64,000 nt of DNA from Glandiceps talaboti (Eukaryota > Hemichordata > Enteropneusta > Spengelidae). Of the stretch, positions 1-14,100 are shown piece after piece. Made by a program: the position numbers and the translations under genes. The stretch covers positions 21,325,675-21,389,674 of the forward strand of contig NC_135560.1 of the NCBI RefSeq assembly GCF_964340395.1, read 5' to 3'. Each line of letters opens with the position of its first letter. Within the stretch, counting starts at the first letter, position 1. The notes beneath the pieces were generated by a model that had not been told where the DNA came from, ran no database searches, and saw only the letters and a program-made list of their open reading frames with translations.

Positions 1-685
1 CATTTGAAAGGAACTAGATAATTTAGTGTGATGTGATATTCTCACCAAATACATTTTAATACACATTTGAAAATATGCCACTTTTCCTAATGACCAAGAA
101 AATGCCTTATGCATATCAGACTAATAGCCATTAAGATAGAAGAATGAAACAATAGGAACAGTTTGTGGGATAATAACTCATCCTGCTTTTGTATTTGTAC
201 ATTGTTTTTTTTTTTATTAAATGGTTAACTATTACATTTTACTAATGGTATGGATTGCTATGGTTTTTGATACTATGTAGCAGAGAGGATGTACAGGTTG
301 CAGCAATGTCTCAGGGCATATCCTGAGGTGTGGGCAGTGCATGGCTTGCCGACAGAAATGCAATCCATTTTGACTAGTTGCCACCATCTAGAGGAGATAC
401 TATCCCCAAGTGATGCACAGCTGTCATTGTTTTAGAGAGAGAGAGAGTGGGGCGTGGGTTATATTTACCATAACAAAGTAAATTATGCAAATGAGATAGT
501 TAAGGAGACAAAGACTCAACAGGCGGTTGGCTAGAAATGTGGCAAATATGTGAATCAATTTGCCATGTGCCTATCACTAATTTGTCAGTGGCTGCACAGA
601 GGAGGAGCAATGACTAGGGAGTTGTAGATATTAGAAGGCAATAGTTGTGATAAGAATCATTTGTTTGAAGACAGTTACAGCAGTG
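1..685. other. upstream of hnRNP K first coding exon
   Basis: I see no coding exon here. The stretch is AT-rich with a short GA run near 428-448. It may contain hnRNP K 5'UTR or intron sequence, because in the frame of the proposed start at 686 the reading frame is open back to a stop at 632. No promoter motif could be assigned. Confidence 0.4.
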
Positions 686-707
686 ATGAATGTAGAAGCA
701 ACAACAG
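686..707 (+). CDS. HNRNPK: tentative first coding exon of hnRNP K
   Basis: ATG plus six codons and one base, followed by GTAGGT at 708. The leftover G joins GT at the start of the exon at 8453 to give Gly, so translation reads [16 protein letters not shown]. Vertebrate hnRNP K also places a short acidic N-terminus before KRPAED. No similarity beyond this supports it, so another upstream exon could be the real one. Confidence 0.45.
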
Positions 708-1815
708 GTAGGTCATTATCATGTTAGGCACAGAGTTGTCTGTATAGAATGTCTCAGTCTCTGTCTCACTCAGGTTGATCACATCAGGTACAGAGCTTGA
801 CTCTAGCATGTCTAGTCTCTGTCTCAGGTTGATCACGTCAGATACAGCTTGACTCTAACATGTGTCACTCCCTGTCTTACACTGATCACGTTAATGTACA
901 GAGTTTGACTTGCGTGTCTCTGTCACAGGTTGAGATACGTCTGTCTGTATACACTACACTGAAAGTACATGGTTTTCCTGAAAGACCAGACTATTGCTTT
1001 TGTGGATCAGGACTTGATATATCCACAGTAGATTGTGGATTGCGTGTAATGACTACACAACATAAAATTTTCATGTATGATATCAGTTTCATGTAGATTT
1101 CCTTACTGTATTTCAAATTAATGAAAATTGCATTCTCATTACTGTGCCAGCACTCAGAGCAATTTCTTTTGTGATTCCATTTCTATCGTCAATATTTCAT
1201 GGTTCAGAGAGAAAAAAAAAGTAGAAAATGTCGCAAATTAATTCCAAACACACAGAATCCAAGTGCAATTATCAAACATACACAGGTATCCATTTCATAG
1301 TGACTAGTCAGAGCTAATATTACATGTTTCATATTTTGTGCATTCCTCATTATAATTGAATTGTTTTCACTGCAGCTGTACTCGCATGTCTTCTCATTGT
1401 CAGCATCTATTCTGTTGATCCAGTGAACAGCACTTTATAGAATACTGGAATGATTTAGTCGTTTAGAAAAACCAGTTGATTGTTTTATATGACATTTTAG
1501 ACAATTAAATGCACTGTTTTGAATGTCTATGGCAAGACAGATGATGTTGATAGTAAGTCAGTGGATATGAGAAATGATGGTGGAAGACTTGTATTACCTC
1601 GTGAATTATGCAAGAAGGGATCTCAGTAAGCTAGTAAGGCCCCATCTCTTGATGTATGGTGTTATGAACTGTAACTCCATTGCTGTGATATGGTCAAATA
1701 GGACAGTTGTAGTAAGTCAGTCAAGATATGAAATGTTTCCAATGATGGAACGGATATTTGGATATATAGTTAGCTGAGAGTATCGTAAAATCTGTCTGTC
1801 TGTCTGTCTGTCTCT

Positions 1816-1862
<47 letters not shown>

Positions 1863-2631
1863 GTATAGAGGAAATAGAATTGCAATAGTGAAGTTTGTCA
1901 TCACAGAAGTGGCTCAACTGTACATTTTAAAGGAAATTCATAACTTCTTTCAAAATACATCATATATAACAAATAATATAAAAAGGGATTTATTGAATTT
2001 AGTTTGTTTTTGATTGATTTCTATCTATTCCTACCCTTCACTGTCCAAATTAAAATAAAAAATATTGGGTAATTCATTTTTGACACCCCCTCAAAAAAAA
2101 TTGTTAATATTATTAATTTAATGAGATGTGACATGTCATTTTTTGTGTCCCTTGGTATATCTACAACCGATAATAATATCAAGAAGATACATGTAGCACA
2201 TTCACCTGATTTGTTGTATTAATCTCATGGGTTGAGTAAGACATTACAACCATAAACACAGGTCATCACTAGTCAAATTTCATTTTGGTATCTCAAAGAC
2301 AATTGGACTGTGTATCTGACTCAGTTTCTAAAGATGATTCAAAGAGAGAGATTGAGAAATTGAGATAGGCATTATATTGTGTTGACATAGGTAATCTGAC
2401 CTGTACCCAAGGGTATGTATTAGTGGTGAGCTGTGTTCTAGTACTACAATTTTAATGACCCAGTGGACCTAAGGTTGCCACCACAGTGTGCTCCTTGTAA
2501 ATATAACCCAACTGACCTTCAGCAAATGTACTCCCTAGGTAGGTATGGTTTATTGTATAAATATGACACAGAGACAAATTAATGAACCTGATAAATACAT
2601 GTAATAGGGCTGTGATGTGTGTGTGTGTGTG

Positions 2632-2667
<36 letters not shown>

Positions 2668-5385
2668 ATCATGTATGCTCCAACTATATGACAGTATTTC
2701 CTATCACAACAAGGTTACAAAAAAAAAGATTGTTACTGAAAATCAGAGTTTTTGTGTTTGTGTCTCTGCAATATGAATCATTGATGGAGTTCCTGTATTT
2801 ACCCCAACTGTATGGGAGAAAATGTCTTTTTTTTTCATTTATTGTTCGGAGACTCCACAGTGATTGCCTTTTCTTCTTTGTCCACCATCATAAATGGTGA
2901 GATTTTAATCTCTACATGTGATTGTAGGTAACAATTACCGCTGCTATAAATAATGGAATTTCTATATTGTCTTGACATCTCTTACAAAAATAGCTATTTC
3001 TAATGATGGAATTTCTGTCGTGTCTCAATGTGTTATATCAAATGGCTATCCCTATGTATGTGACTGGATTTCTGTCATGTCTCTACTTCTTCTAGAAAAC
3101 ATCTCTCCTCACTACCCTAAATGATGGAATTTCTACATACTATAAGTCTCAATGTCTTACATCAAGCAGCTATAAAATGCTGGTAGTTTTATCTTGTCAC
3201 AGTGTCTTCTAGATCAGCTTCTCACCACTTAAGTCTTGGAGTTGCTGTCTTGTCGCCATATCATCACGAAAGCTACTATCTTTACTGTTGTAAATAGATG
3301 TAGTTGTCTTGAGGTCGTGTAGAAAAACTGTCTCCACTCATCAATGCCATTTCTATCTTGTCTCCGTGACAACACGTAGGAAACAACCATTTCCAGGATT
3401 GTAAATGATGGAATATCTGTCTTTTCAGACATGTCTTGGAGATTGCAACTATCTCCAATCATGTGTCCTACAGGGTTTGCAGATCAACTAACTTACAAAC
3501 TTCCCCAACAAATTGATCCAGAATGGTCATACAATTGTATCTGAATTAGAACATTGGGTGGTTGAAGACCCCTTCAAGCACAACATTTAGGATCTGTTGG
3601 TTTACATTTGTAAATGTACAAGTCAGACAAGCAAAATAATGGGTTACCTTACTAATACTATCAAGTTTGCACTGCCAATATCCTACAACATGTACATATT
3701 TCAAAATGTATATCATAGAATATGTAAATGTATATTTTTGAAATTGGATCTAGTAGACTACTGAGTACACATGTATAGAAACTAATTAATTGAGCTCCAT
3801 CAATTAGATATAAATGATAACATGCATATTTTTGCTTTTAGTTCCTTGGCGTCTTTTTTGGTTGAAATTCCTCCAAAGATAAAAAGTATAGCCACTAATC
3901 CAGTCGTGTAGAACATGAAATATTGAAGGTAGCCTTTTTTTGTGTGTGAAGATAATCAATGAATATTTAATGGCAGTAATCTTCTTAATGTAATGAGTAG
4001 AAGTATAGCTTTACATGTACTGCCATCCATCAATCTGTCTATCTATCATGTCTTATCAATAGCACAGTAACGCTCTAATCTAGCGACGGTTGCCTTTGTT
4101 CACAGCTCTTATAATTTTCATCCTTTGGAATTCGGAAACTTATTATAGCAAAGTCGAGTTGACACTCGTGTACTCATTTTCTTGGCTGGAAATAACAGTT
4201 GTGAATTCTGAAATGCTTGTTGTACATAATATATGATGTAAATGAGAGAAAGAGAATTGATATTTGAAAGTATGTGGATGCATAGAAGAGTCTATTTTTT
4301 TACTTTTTTTTCTTCTATTTACTGAATTGATATGATTTAAATAAGATGTAAAGATACGCCAACATTCTGACTTCTTTGTAACAGCTGATCCCATTCATCA
4401 TCAATTCATGCCTCAAATGGAAATTCCATCTTGTTCCGGAATATACATGAGATTATCTTTGAGGTAATCTCCAAAGTCTCTGTAATGGTTGCTTTCCTTT
4501 TTCAGAGCCAGCATTAAAACCTAGCTTCGACTCCATTCAGATTAAGTATTTCCATCACACAAGCATACTTACATTACATTCAGCTCTGCCATGGAGCGTG
4601 AAATTATTAATGTGAGATATGCAGCTAAAACACAATTTGTTTTATAAGGAGAACGGCATGTACAAATTTCCAATTAAAACAGCATAGAATTTGGGGGTTG
4701 ACTTTCAATATCAAAAACTCCAATCTAATGTATATTCTAATTATTTTGTCGGATAGCTTTTTAATTTGACTGGAATTTTTTTGTGAAGCTCTTCTCTGAC
4801 ATTCCTGTAACATGAAAATTATCAAATTACATGTATGTAAATTGATAAGAGTATCTGTGGGAATTGAGATATGTATATGTACTTATCCAAATGTACATGT
4901 TATATTTTATAAATGTGACTGAGTAGTTAGTTTGTGTATGGTGAAAATCAAAGGATTTCTATGTCCAGCATATTTTACCAATCGTCATCTCTGAAAGGAA
5001 TTTTTCAACCTCAAATTGTAAAGGATTAAGAAATGAAAGTTGTGCATAATTCATGATGTGCATCAATTCAAACCAGATATATGTATGTACGCAGCCATCT
5101 ATTGTGTAATAGTAAAGTGTGTTGGCTTTCATACCTGTCATAATTTGATGGATGGTATGTATGTGTGTCGTAGTAGGAGTGCAAATTTGTATGTTGCCAA
5201 GAAAAGTGAAAAGATATTGAACATTTTTGTAGCTATGTATGTATGTATGTATGTATGTATGTATGTATGTATGTATGTATGTATGTATGTATGTATGTAT
5301 GTGTGTATGTGTCTGTCTGTCTCTGTCTGACTGTCTGTGAGTGTCTTGCCAAGTTAGAATGCTGTATAGAAGTAATTTGAGTAGC

Positions 5386-5416
<31 letters not shown>

Positions 5417-6495
5417 ACATATCATGCCATATGTCTATGTTTGTACATGTACATTTGTAATGCCAATACAGTGGTTTAGTTCAGTGTACTTTACTCCACA
5501 TCTGTGTTCCTATGAAATAACTTTGTAAATTGTCAGGCAAAGTAAATATAGACATTAGTAGTTGACAACATGATATTTGTTGTCAGTTGATGATATCTCT
5601 GTAAGACATAGTTTGATTCAGACCCATTACGCTATGGATGTAGATAGTACAAAATTAAATATAAATGCACTTGCTACTATATCCAATGGGTTTCTGTCCA
5701 TTTCTGTAAAAAAAAGATTAGGAAAATTGACTTACAAATTAAACTGATTAGTTGATAAGTTGAACATAGGAAAGTTGAGTGGACAAAGAAATCACTGCTG
5801 TAGTTATAATTTGAATTTGAAAAAAGTAATTGTGATCGCTGATAAACTGAGTTGTATCATCTGACGTGTGTCTGATCATTGACTAGATCAGTATGTTGAC
5901 ATCCATTCACTGCCTTATAAGTTCTATAAAACACTGTTCTCTCACTTTATATGTCAAAGATGAGGTAGAAATAATCACTAGTTAATTTTGAAGTGATTTC
6001 ATTGTAGTCTGTGAAATTGATACGAGTACAATTGCATGATGTACATGTAGGTACAGTATAGATGGTCCCCGATGGCAGTACAATTGTTGTGAGTTCATAC
6101 AATTCGGGTTAACTGCTTGTACTACATAGTACATATATAAAATATATCCTGGCTTCCATGTAGTAAACAAATGGTACACGTCAACTATTAGAGTACAAAT
6201 TGACCAATCTAATTTCGTCCTGTCTCTATGCCAAACACCTACCCCATAGTTACAAGTTACAAATATATACAAATTATGGAATGCATGACAGTAATATTTT
6301 ATACTAGTAGCTGTCTTCCCCTGCATGACAAATAGTAGCTGTATTCCTGGCCCTGTCACATGTATACTTATATACACTTCATGTACTAGTATCTGCACTC
6401 CTTTGCATCCCCTGCATGACAAACATATACATACATACATACATACATACATACATACATACATACATACGCACGCACGCACGCACGCACACACA

Positions 6496-6555
<60 letters not shown>

Positions 6556-9500
6556 TACATACATACATACACAAACAAACTAGTAGATGTAAATCCTTCT
6601 CCCCTGCATGACATACTGTAATACAGAAGTAATAGCAATACCTTCCCCCCTCCCACCCCACCCACCCACCCTTCCTGAATGACATCCATGTATATATAAA
6701 CATTCACTGACACTGGAAGGATATATTGTCTCTGTGTGATGTATTACTCCTACAAAATGACTTGTAGTGAAAAATAAAACCTCAATATTTGATGAATAGA
6801 CCTCATGACATTCTCAATGCCACAGGTCATATAAAGTACATGTATTTAAATTGTCACTGTCACTAGTGTAATACTTTGAAAAATGACTAGAAATCTGTTC
6901 ACTACGTGTTTGGCACTCCTTGGCAAAATGAAAGTAAAAGTGATTTTGTGAATTCTATCAATACAATAGGTCAATATTTCTGTACCGTAGTCTTTGGAAT
7001 TTTTAATTTTGATTCTGTACAAAATATGTAATGAGCATGGAAATATGTTCAGAAACCTCAGCAAATACAACGTTGTCATTTCCATTTTGTTTGTCTTGTC
7101 TACATTTTATTTTTATGTAGTATTATAGAAATGGTGCTCACTTCTTATAATGTTACTAAATAAGTGTTTAAATGTTTTAAAAAGCAATCAGACATGCACA
7201 TAATTTCTGTTGAATAAAGTCTCTCCCAATTTGTTGATATAATTGTACATATCTGTCTTTTACTTGCTTTGTGTAATTTATGACGTTGGTTGTGATATCA
7301 GAGATGCAGACCAGAAAGTCTTCTCTGAGAGATGTCGTGATTACTAGATTTAGAATACTGCCTACTCCAAACGCTTAATGGTTTCCAACTAATGTATGTT
7401 GCTAAAATTGTCATGTCATGTTCATAATGAAATATCTATAAATATATTGAAGTGATGGAAACAATTCACAAGATGCAAGTTTTTTCTTCTGTGTTACTGT
7501 ATACATCATATGTTCATCTGTGTGCGATGTATTTTTTCACTCTGTGATATTTAGGGAGGCCTCACAAAAGCCAGTTGTCTGTCTGTTATATGAGACATGG
7601 TGTATGACCTGTGTCTAAGCTGAAATTTATTGCAACCAAACCTTGCTTTTCACTTGTAGGTTTTCACACTATAATGTATGCAAATGAATGCTTAATAGTA
7701 ATTGGATAAGCAAAATAGACCATAGTAGAGCAATTATGGAAATGACATGAGAATGAATGAAATCATAAAATAATTGTGATCTAGCTGGGTATGGTAGTGA
7801 CAGTGTTAATGTGATGACATTGTTCATTCCCAATTCATTTAACTGTACCCATAGGGCATACACTATTTGTTTTGAAGTGAATGGATCGATTATTTTATTT
7901 GTTGAAAAGATTGACTCTATGTCACTTTCACCTGCTAAACTGGTTTGTGTTTATCAATGTGTAAATAGTGTCTTTGTATCCACTGTCCATTTACTGTCAC
8001 TTTGCTTGCTGACTTTGACAGTTGCAACGCAATGAAATAATAAACAACATAATAGTAAGGATTAGCGCTGGTCATATGCATTCATGGCAATGAAATGAAT
8101 TCATTATTTGTTTCCAAAAATGTACTACTGTGTTCGTCATTGTTAGTTAGGTATATTTCAACTCCATTTCAATTATTAATGACAAATTGATGCAAAGTGC
8201 AACTCTTTATTTTCAGCAATAATTTACAAAGAATTGTACTATTTCAGTGTTCATTACTTTGTACTGCTATGCTCAATATTGCTGTTTGTCAATTTCACTA
8301 GTTGCCAAATTTGTCCCCATGTGCACTCAAACTTTTTTTTCCTGGCAAAATTGCTTTGTTGACTTAAGATTAAGAACCATTAAAACACTGCATCCTTTGT
8401 AAATCCTGGGTGGTATTTTTGATTATTTGTTTTTTTGTTATTTTGTTGCTAGGTAACAAGCGACCAGCAGATGATGATCTGAGTGGTGGAGGTAAGCGAC
8501 CGAAAGGTGATGGTGAAGATCGACATGTTGACTTGCGTGTTCTCCTGCAAAGTAAGGTAAGGAATTCAAGTTTAACCAATCACACACGTTGACATGTCTA
8601 ATCATGTGACTTCATTCGACCAATCAACAATCTCCACCTGTGAGTTTACAGGTAGTCACATGATTAAATGCATCAGTAAGTACAGCGAACTAGCCAAGTC
8701 ATTTTTTTTCCTCAGTACATGTGTAATAAAATAAACCTCAAGGGAATACATCGATTTTATTCCCTACAGTCGTGATAAATAAAACACATAGATTCAATAG
8801 TGACAGAATATTTCATTTGTAGAAAGACTTTTGTGCAAAATGTTGAATTCAAATATGAAAATAAGAAGAATAGAAAGCAATTATAGTTGATCAGTAGTGA
8901 ATCCCATGGCAGGCAGGTATATTATCATAGGGTGTTTACACACAGTGAACAAGAACAATAGGGTAGACCAGGTGATAATATTAAAGTGGATTCAGTAATA
9001 TCCTGCCATGTGCTGGATAAAAGAAATTTATGTATGCAATAATATAATTGTTGCAGTAAAGATTAGGGTTACTTAGTCAGCCATGTAACGGTTCTTTAAT
9101 GAGGTTTCAAATAACAATACAGGGGATGATAACGAGTCACGTTACCAGCATTTTAAACAGTTTGCCGAATTGTAGATGAAATATACTACCATTTTCTTCA
9201 GTTTTCCTAATTACAAAATTTGAATTACATTGTGATTCTTGTATGTGGAAGGGATTGTTAGTTATGGTAAATTGAATTATGCTTAGTACTGAAATTTGAA
9301 AATGGTGATCAAAAGAGAAAAGGTCTTTTAACTGTCAGTGGTATCAGGCCGTCTGTGTTTCTAAGCTAGATGTAAATATCACACAAAAACAGTTCAGAAT
9401 TCAAGACACAGTCCACCCACATCCTTGGAAGTGAGGTATATCCTTCCCACGCAAACTAAATGTATCTTCCTTCCCACATCTTTAAAATGTAAAATTGCCA

Positions 9501-11103
9501 GTGGGATGTTACATTATGGCAGGATAAGAACACATTGATGATATTGGGATAGCAGTGATAGACAACAAAGAGTTTGGAGTGTAGATTTATCTCAAGTGTA
9601 AAATCAGGATGTACGAACTGTTCTCTTTATGTGATCATGTACACATGATATTTTGTTTTTCTGATGTTTGATCATGTTTTTCATAACTTTGGGCTCCAGT
9701 AACAGAGGAGGATATGTGGTAAAAGTGTGATTGGTTTCATTTTTGCCGACTTTCCACCCATAATTTCACCACCATCACCTTGAGTGATTCTTAGATACAA
9801 GCTTTATGCGTCTGTAATTTGATGGGGTTTTTTGGCTATCTTTTCAAATATATACATAGAATGATTTTTTTAGTCTACATTTTTCAAAAATTGTTATTAG
9901 TAATATAATATTATGTATTGACTGGAAATGTTGACCCCTCACAAATTATTATTTAAATATTTCTATGTGAGGAATAGTGTGGAAAATATATTACAGAACA
10001 ATAATTTTATGCAAAATTATTTAGGTGAGGAAAAAGTTCGGAAGTACAAACACTAGTCACCAACTCCATATATTAAATATTATATGGCTGAGAATCAGTT
10101 TCTTCTTTTTGTACATTTTTTTTTGGATTGTTAACAAAAAGACATGGGATGTTACTTTGTTAGTCATCAAATGTGAAGGGAGAGGTGAGAAATCCTGGTG
10201 TGAACATAACACTAAGAAAAAATATGACTTGCCTACGTTAGCAGTTATGCTTCAATGATACAGTACATTACATCCCATAATATGTAATTAGGATAATGGA
10301 CCAATCAATTAACTAAATGAGATTAAATTGGGAGGTAAATTAGAAAGAGAATTGTGAAATGGAGTGAGACAGGAATCGGTGAGGGGAACTAGTGAGATTG
10401 GCAAGACTTCCCCAGTCATGATAGCAATGCTGGAAGAAAGGATGGCTGTGTCAAAAAAGCCATTGTGGTGTACAGAAATGAGACATAACCAACGTGATAC
10501 TTTGACTTGGGACTGCAAATCATATGAGAAATAAATGAGAAAATGGCTGTCAGCAGTTGGATAATTTGAAAGGTTGCATTGAGCAAAGAGTAGAAAGCAT
10601 GATATTTAGTGATTTGAATACCTAGTATATGTTCTGTAGCCTTCATTATTATCAACACCTTTACTCACACAAAGAAAGTCAGCATTTTACTTGTAGCATA
10701 GCACAGTAAAATTAACTGAAGTGAGCTTGACTTGTAAATCATTGACATCCAACTGTCATACTAATGATTTGTAACTTGTTACAGTGTGCATAGCTACGTT
10801 GTTGTTGTCAGTAATGGCTAGCTGTTGTGAGATGTACACACACACCACACACATCCAACTTAGCTATATATGTACATGGGGAATTGTTGAGATGCATCAG
10901 TACACACATGGTGACATCGTTACACAGTGGAAGTAAAATGAATATCAGTCATAGCTATGTTATCTTTTACACCGTAATGGCTAGCTAGTGTTAGATGTAC
11001 ACACACCACACACACTGTACATTGTATGTGGAAGTGAAATTTGTTAAACTGTTGTGTGAATACTAGTATCCATATTCAGTAATGGATAGCTGTTGTGAGA
11101 TAC

Positions 11104-11180
<77 letters not shown>

Positions 11181-14100
11181 ATACACACATACTGTGACTT
11201 TTGAGAACATTTGCACAGGCAGAACCATGGCTATTACAGAAGATGAGTTGGAAATAAAAGTTATCATGTAAATGTAATGTTTCAACGAGGTGAACATAAT
11301 GAGACTTATTTGACATCCCAAATATGGTTACTGACAAGATTCATAGCCTTGCCATATCATTTCTTCTATTATGTAAATGCACCTGAAAAATCATAGCCTC
11401 CTACCCACACATCCTGTGCTATTCCCCATTCCAATTACATTGTAGCTTTCCCCATAGTGGACTGACAACTAATAGCCCCACCCCTTTATCTGTGTGAAGA
11501 ACAGTACTGAAATCCTTGCCATGTTAAGAGTAACTTTCCTAGGTTCCAGGATATGATATTAGTTTCCCACTTTACCTCATACCAAGCTTTCCCAATTATC
11601 CAGCATACAATCTTAGCACCCACCCATACCTCATCCCTAGCTTTCCCCACTATACAATCTCGGCGTCCCACCCTTACCTCATCCCTAGCTTTCCCAATTA
11701 CCCAGCATACACTCTTAACACCCACCCTTACCCTATCCCTAGCTTTCCCAACTACCCTGCATATGATCTTATTCTTTAACATCCTACCCTTACCTCATCC
11801 CTAGCTTTCCCAATTACCCAGCATACAATCTTAGCACCCCAACCTTTACTGTACCTTACTCATCCTAAAGCTTTGTGATGTTCCCAGCATATAATCTTTG
11901 ATATCCTTCAACTTTCCATTGTTATATTTCTGCTATTGAAAGTAAGAGTAATCATAGAGGTAATGGAATTCATACAAACGTCTCCTACCTTCGTACCTGG
12001 AAGTCATACTTTTTTGTACTCCACATTGTAACCTTTTATAGATCTGGATATACTGAACATTACCTTTAGGTACATGTAGACTTGGTGTTACCACTGTCAG
12101 CAAGTTACTTTGCATATACATCTATACACATATCTCTTGATTCTCACAATGAAAACAGTCCAACATACATGTACACTTGCTGACGTGAAACCATTTATAT
12201 TGACAGTCTTAAACCCCAATGTTTGAATCGCATACTCTTGGATAACCGATAATACTATCTTATCAGTGAAGACTACTTGTATAAGGATTACATGGGATGA
12301 CTATATTTTGTTAAGGACAAACGTTTTAATGGTGGTTTCCATATGATATTAAAATGATAAACCCGACATTGGCCTCCATACTATGAAACTATGTCACAAG
12401 CAATGCTACTACATGTATCATAATAAAACAATGTTTAATATCAAACCTAAACTCTGACTAACATAACATTTATATAGACTTAATATAGGCTGACGTCATA
12501 TCGTTAGGGTAAAGCAAGGTTAAAAGATTACAATCTGGTGTTTTACTTCTTTTCTTTTTTTTCCGTTTGATACCATCAGTTACAAGATGATTTATGGCAT
12601 CTCGTCCACTTTATGGAAAACACAGAAAGCTTTAGATGGCATTTTATCACTCTCAAAGAAACCTGGTCCTTTTTGTAGCTCAAGATTACAGAAATTGTAG
12701 GATTCAAGGGGGCATGATTTATATTCCCAACTACTTATTTGCCATTCATTTAATAGGGGAGGTGCCATTTTCAGGAGAAGAGATGTAGTGTATGTGATAT
12801 CAGTACAACACATAATAGTATTACTTTCATTTTGAGATAAGACTTTTATAATAGCTTTTACACAACCAATACAATATTGAAAGAAACAATGATTGAAAAA
12901 CTACATTTGGTATTGAAGAAAATAGACGGAACGAGTTACAAGATGGGATGTTAGGATGTAACACACAGTCAGTAATAAAGATCAATAGCTGATATTCAGT
13001 ATTAAACAAAAGGTTTTAGTTTAGCAAATTTCTTGCACCAGATTGAGACATTGTGATTTTAGTGTTGTATCTGTTGTTGGTGCCTTCTATGACATAATAT
13101 TGACTGAGATATTTGATCTTGTCAAATTTAGTGATTTTCATTGCCTCATCTAATCTGAGTATACATTGTATATGTTAGGATCAACTTCAAAAGCTATCAA
13201 TTGAATCCTTGCATAGACAGATTGAGTCCACGAAATGTATTGGTCAGTGCAGTTATCTCTAGCATACAATAACGTGTATACTTGAAATGATGTAGAAATC
13301 TACAATTTTTTCCTTAACTTTACTGGTTTTCAGTGCTATATTCCGTACAAGTTGATAACATTGATTTGAAGTGCTATGGATGTGAACCCTGTTGTGGGGG
13401 AGCTTCCAAAAAGTGTCATGATTTCGTGTGACTACGGAAAGATCAAAGCTGTTATAATGTATGCCTTTGTGTGTTATTATATATTTGCAGAATGCTGGAG
13501 CCATTATTGGTAAAGGTGGGAATAACATCAAGCGTTTGAGAAGTAAGGTGAGTCATCAACGGCTTACACCATATCACCTAACCTTGTACATCCTCCTCAT
13601 ATTTGCTAAAAACATTTCACTGCAGGCAAACCAAAAAAAATTAACACCATGCATGTCATTACACTTAAAACACCTAAATTTAATTAGGACACATATCAGT
13701 GATGCTGTGTTTCACAGTTAAATGTGATACTTCAAACCAACTCAGTCCATTTACTGTAGAAAAACCACTTCACAGCCATATCTAATATCATGTGACACTT
13801 CTCCCACCGGAACATGCATGAAGCTGTCTAGATGTTTTATTTCATTTTAAATCTTAAATGTTGAGCATTCTGTAAGTGGATTGTACTACTCCTAATTGTA
13901 ATGATGGCGTGCATTTCAATTTAGTTATGCTACTAATTTCTAAATGTTGATTCACTTGTATCATATTGCATAAAAACATACTGGTCCAATGATTTGTATT
14001 ATGTATGGTATGAAAATTGTATTGGCACAGCTGCAAGATTATTGTTATCTGAGTCCAATTTTATGCCAAAAATATGATTGATTTTGCTTTGTTTAGAAGA

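Larger units (their letters stand above)
708..8452 (+). other. hnRNP K intron 1 (tentative)
   Basis: A 7.7-kb stretch with no recognisable exon. It contains a degenerate tandem repeat just after the donor (about 746-940), TG, CATA and mixed microsatellites (1791-1860, 2615-2665, 5234-5340, 6424-6572) and a degenerate family of short TGATGGAATTTCTGTC-like units around 2890-3470. The acceptor at 8451-8452 has a T-rich tract. Confidence 0.5.
8557..13490 (+). other. hnRNP K intron 2
   Basis: A 4.9-kb intron between the NLS exon and the KH1 GxxG exon. It contains a perfect 12-bp inverted repeat just past the donor (8599-8666), an AC microsatellite (11105-11178) and a roughly 55-bp degenerate minisatellite (11440-11900). 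No further exon was recognised. Confidence 0.8.

Noticed and set aside
11486-11804. 98- and 83-codon frames on both strands
   Set aside because: Products of the 50-60 bp minisatellite.
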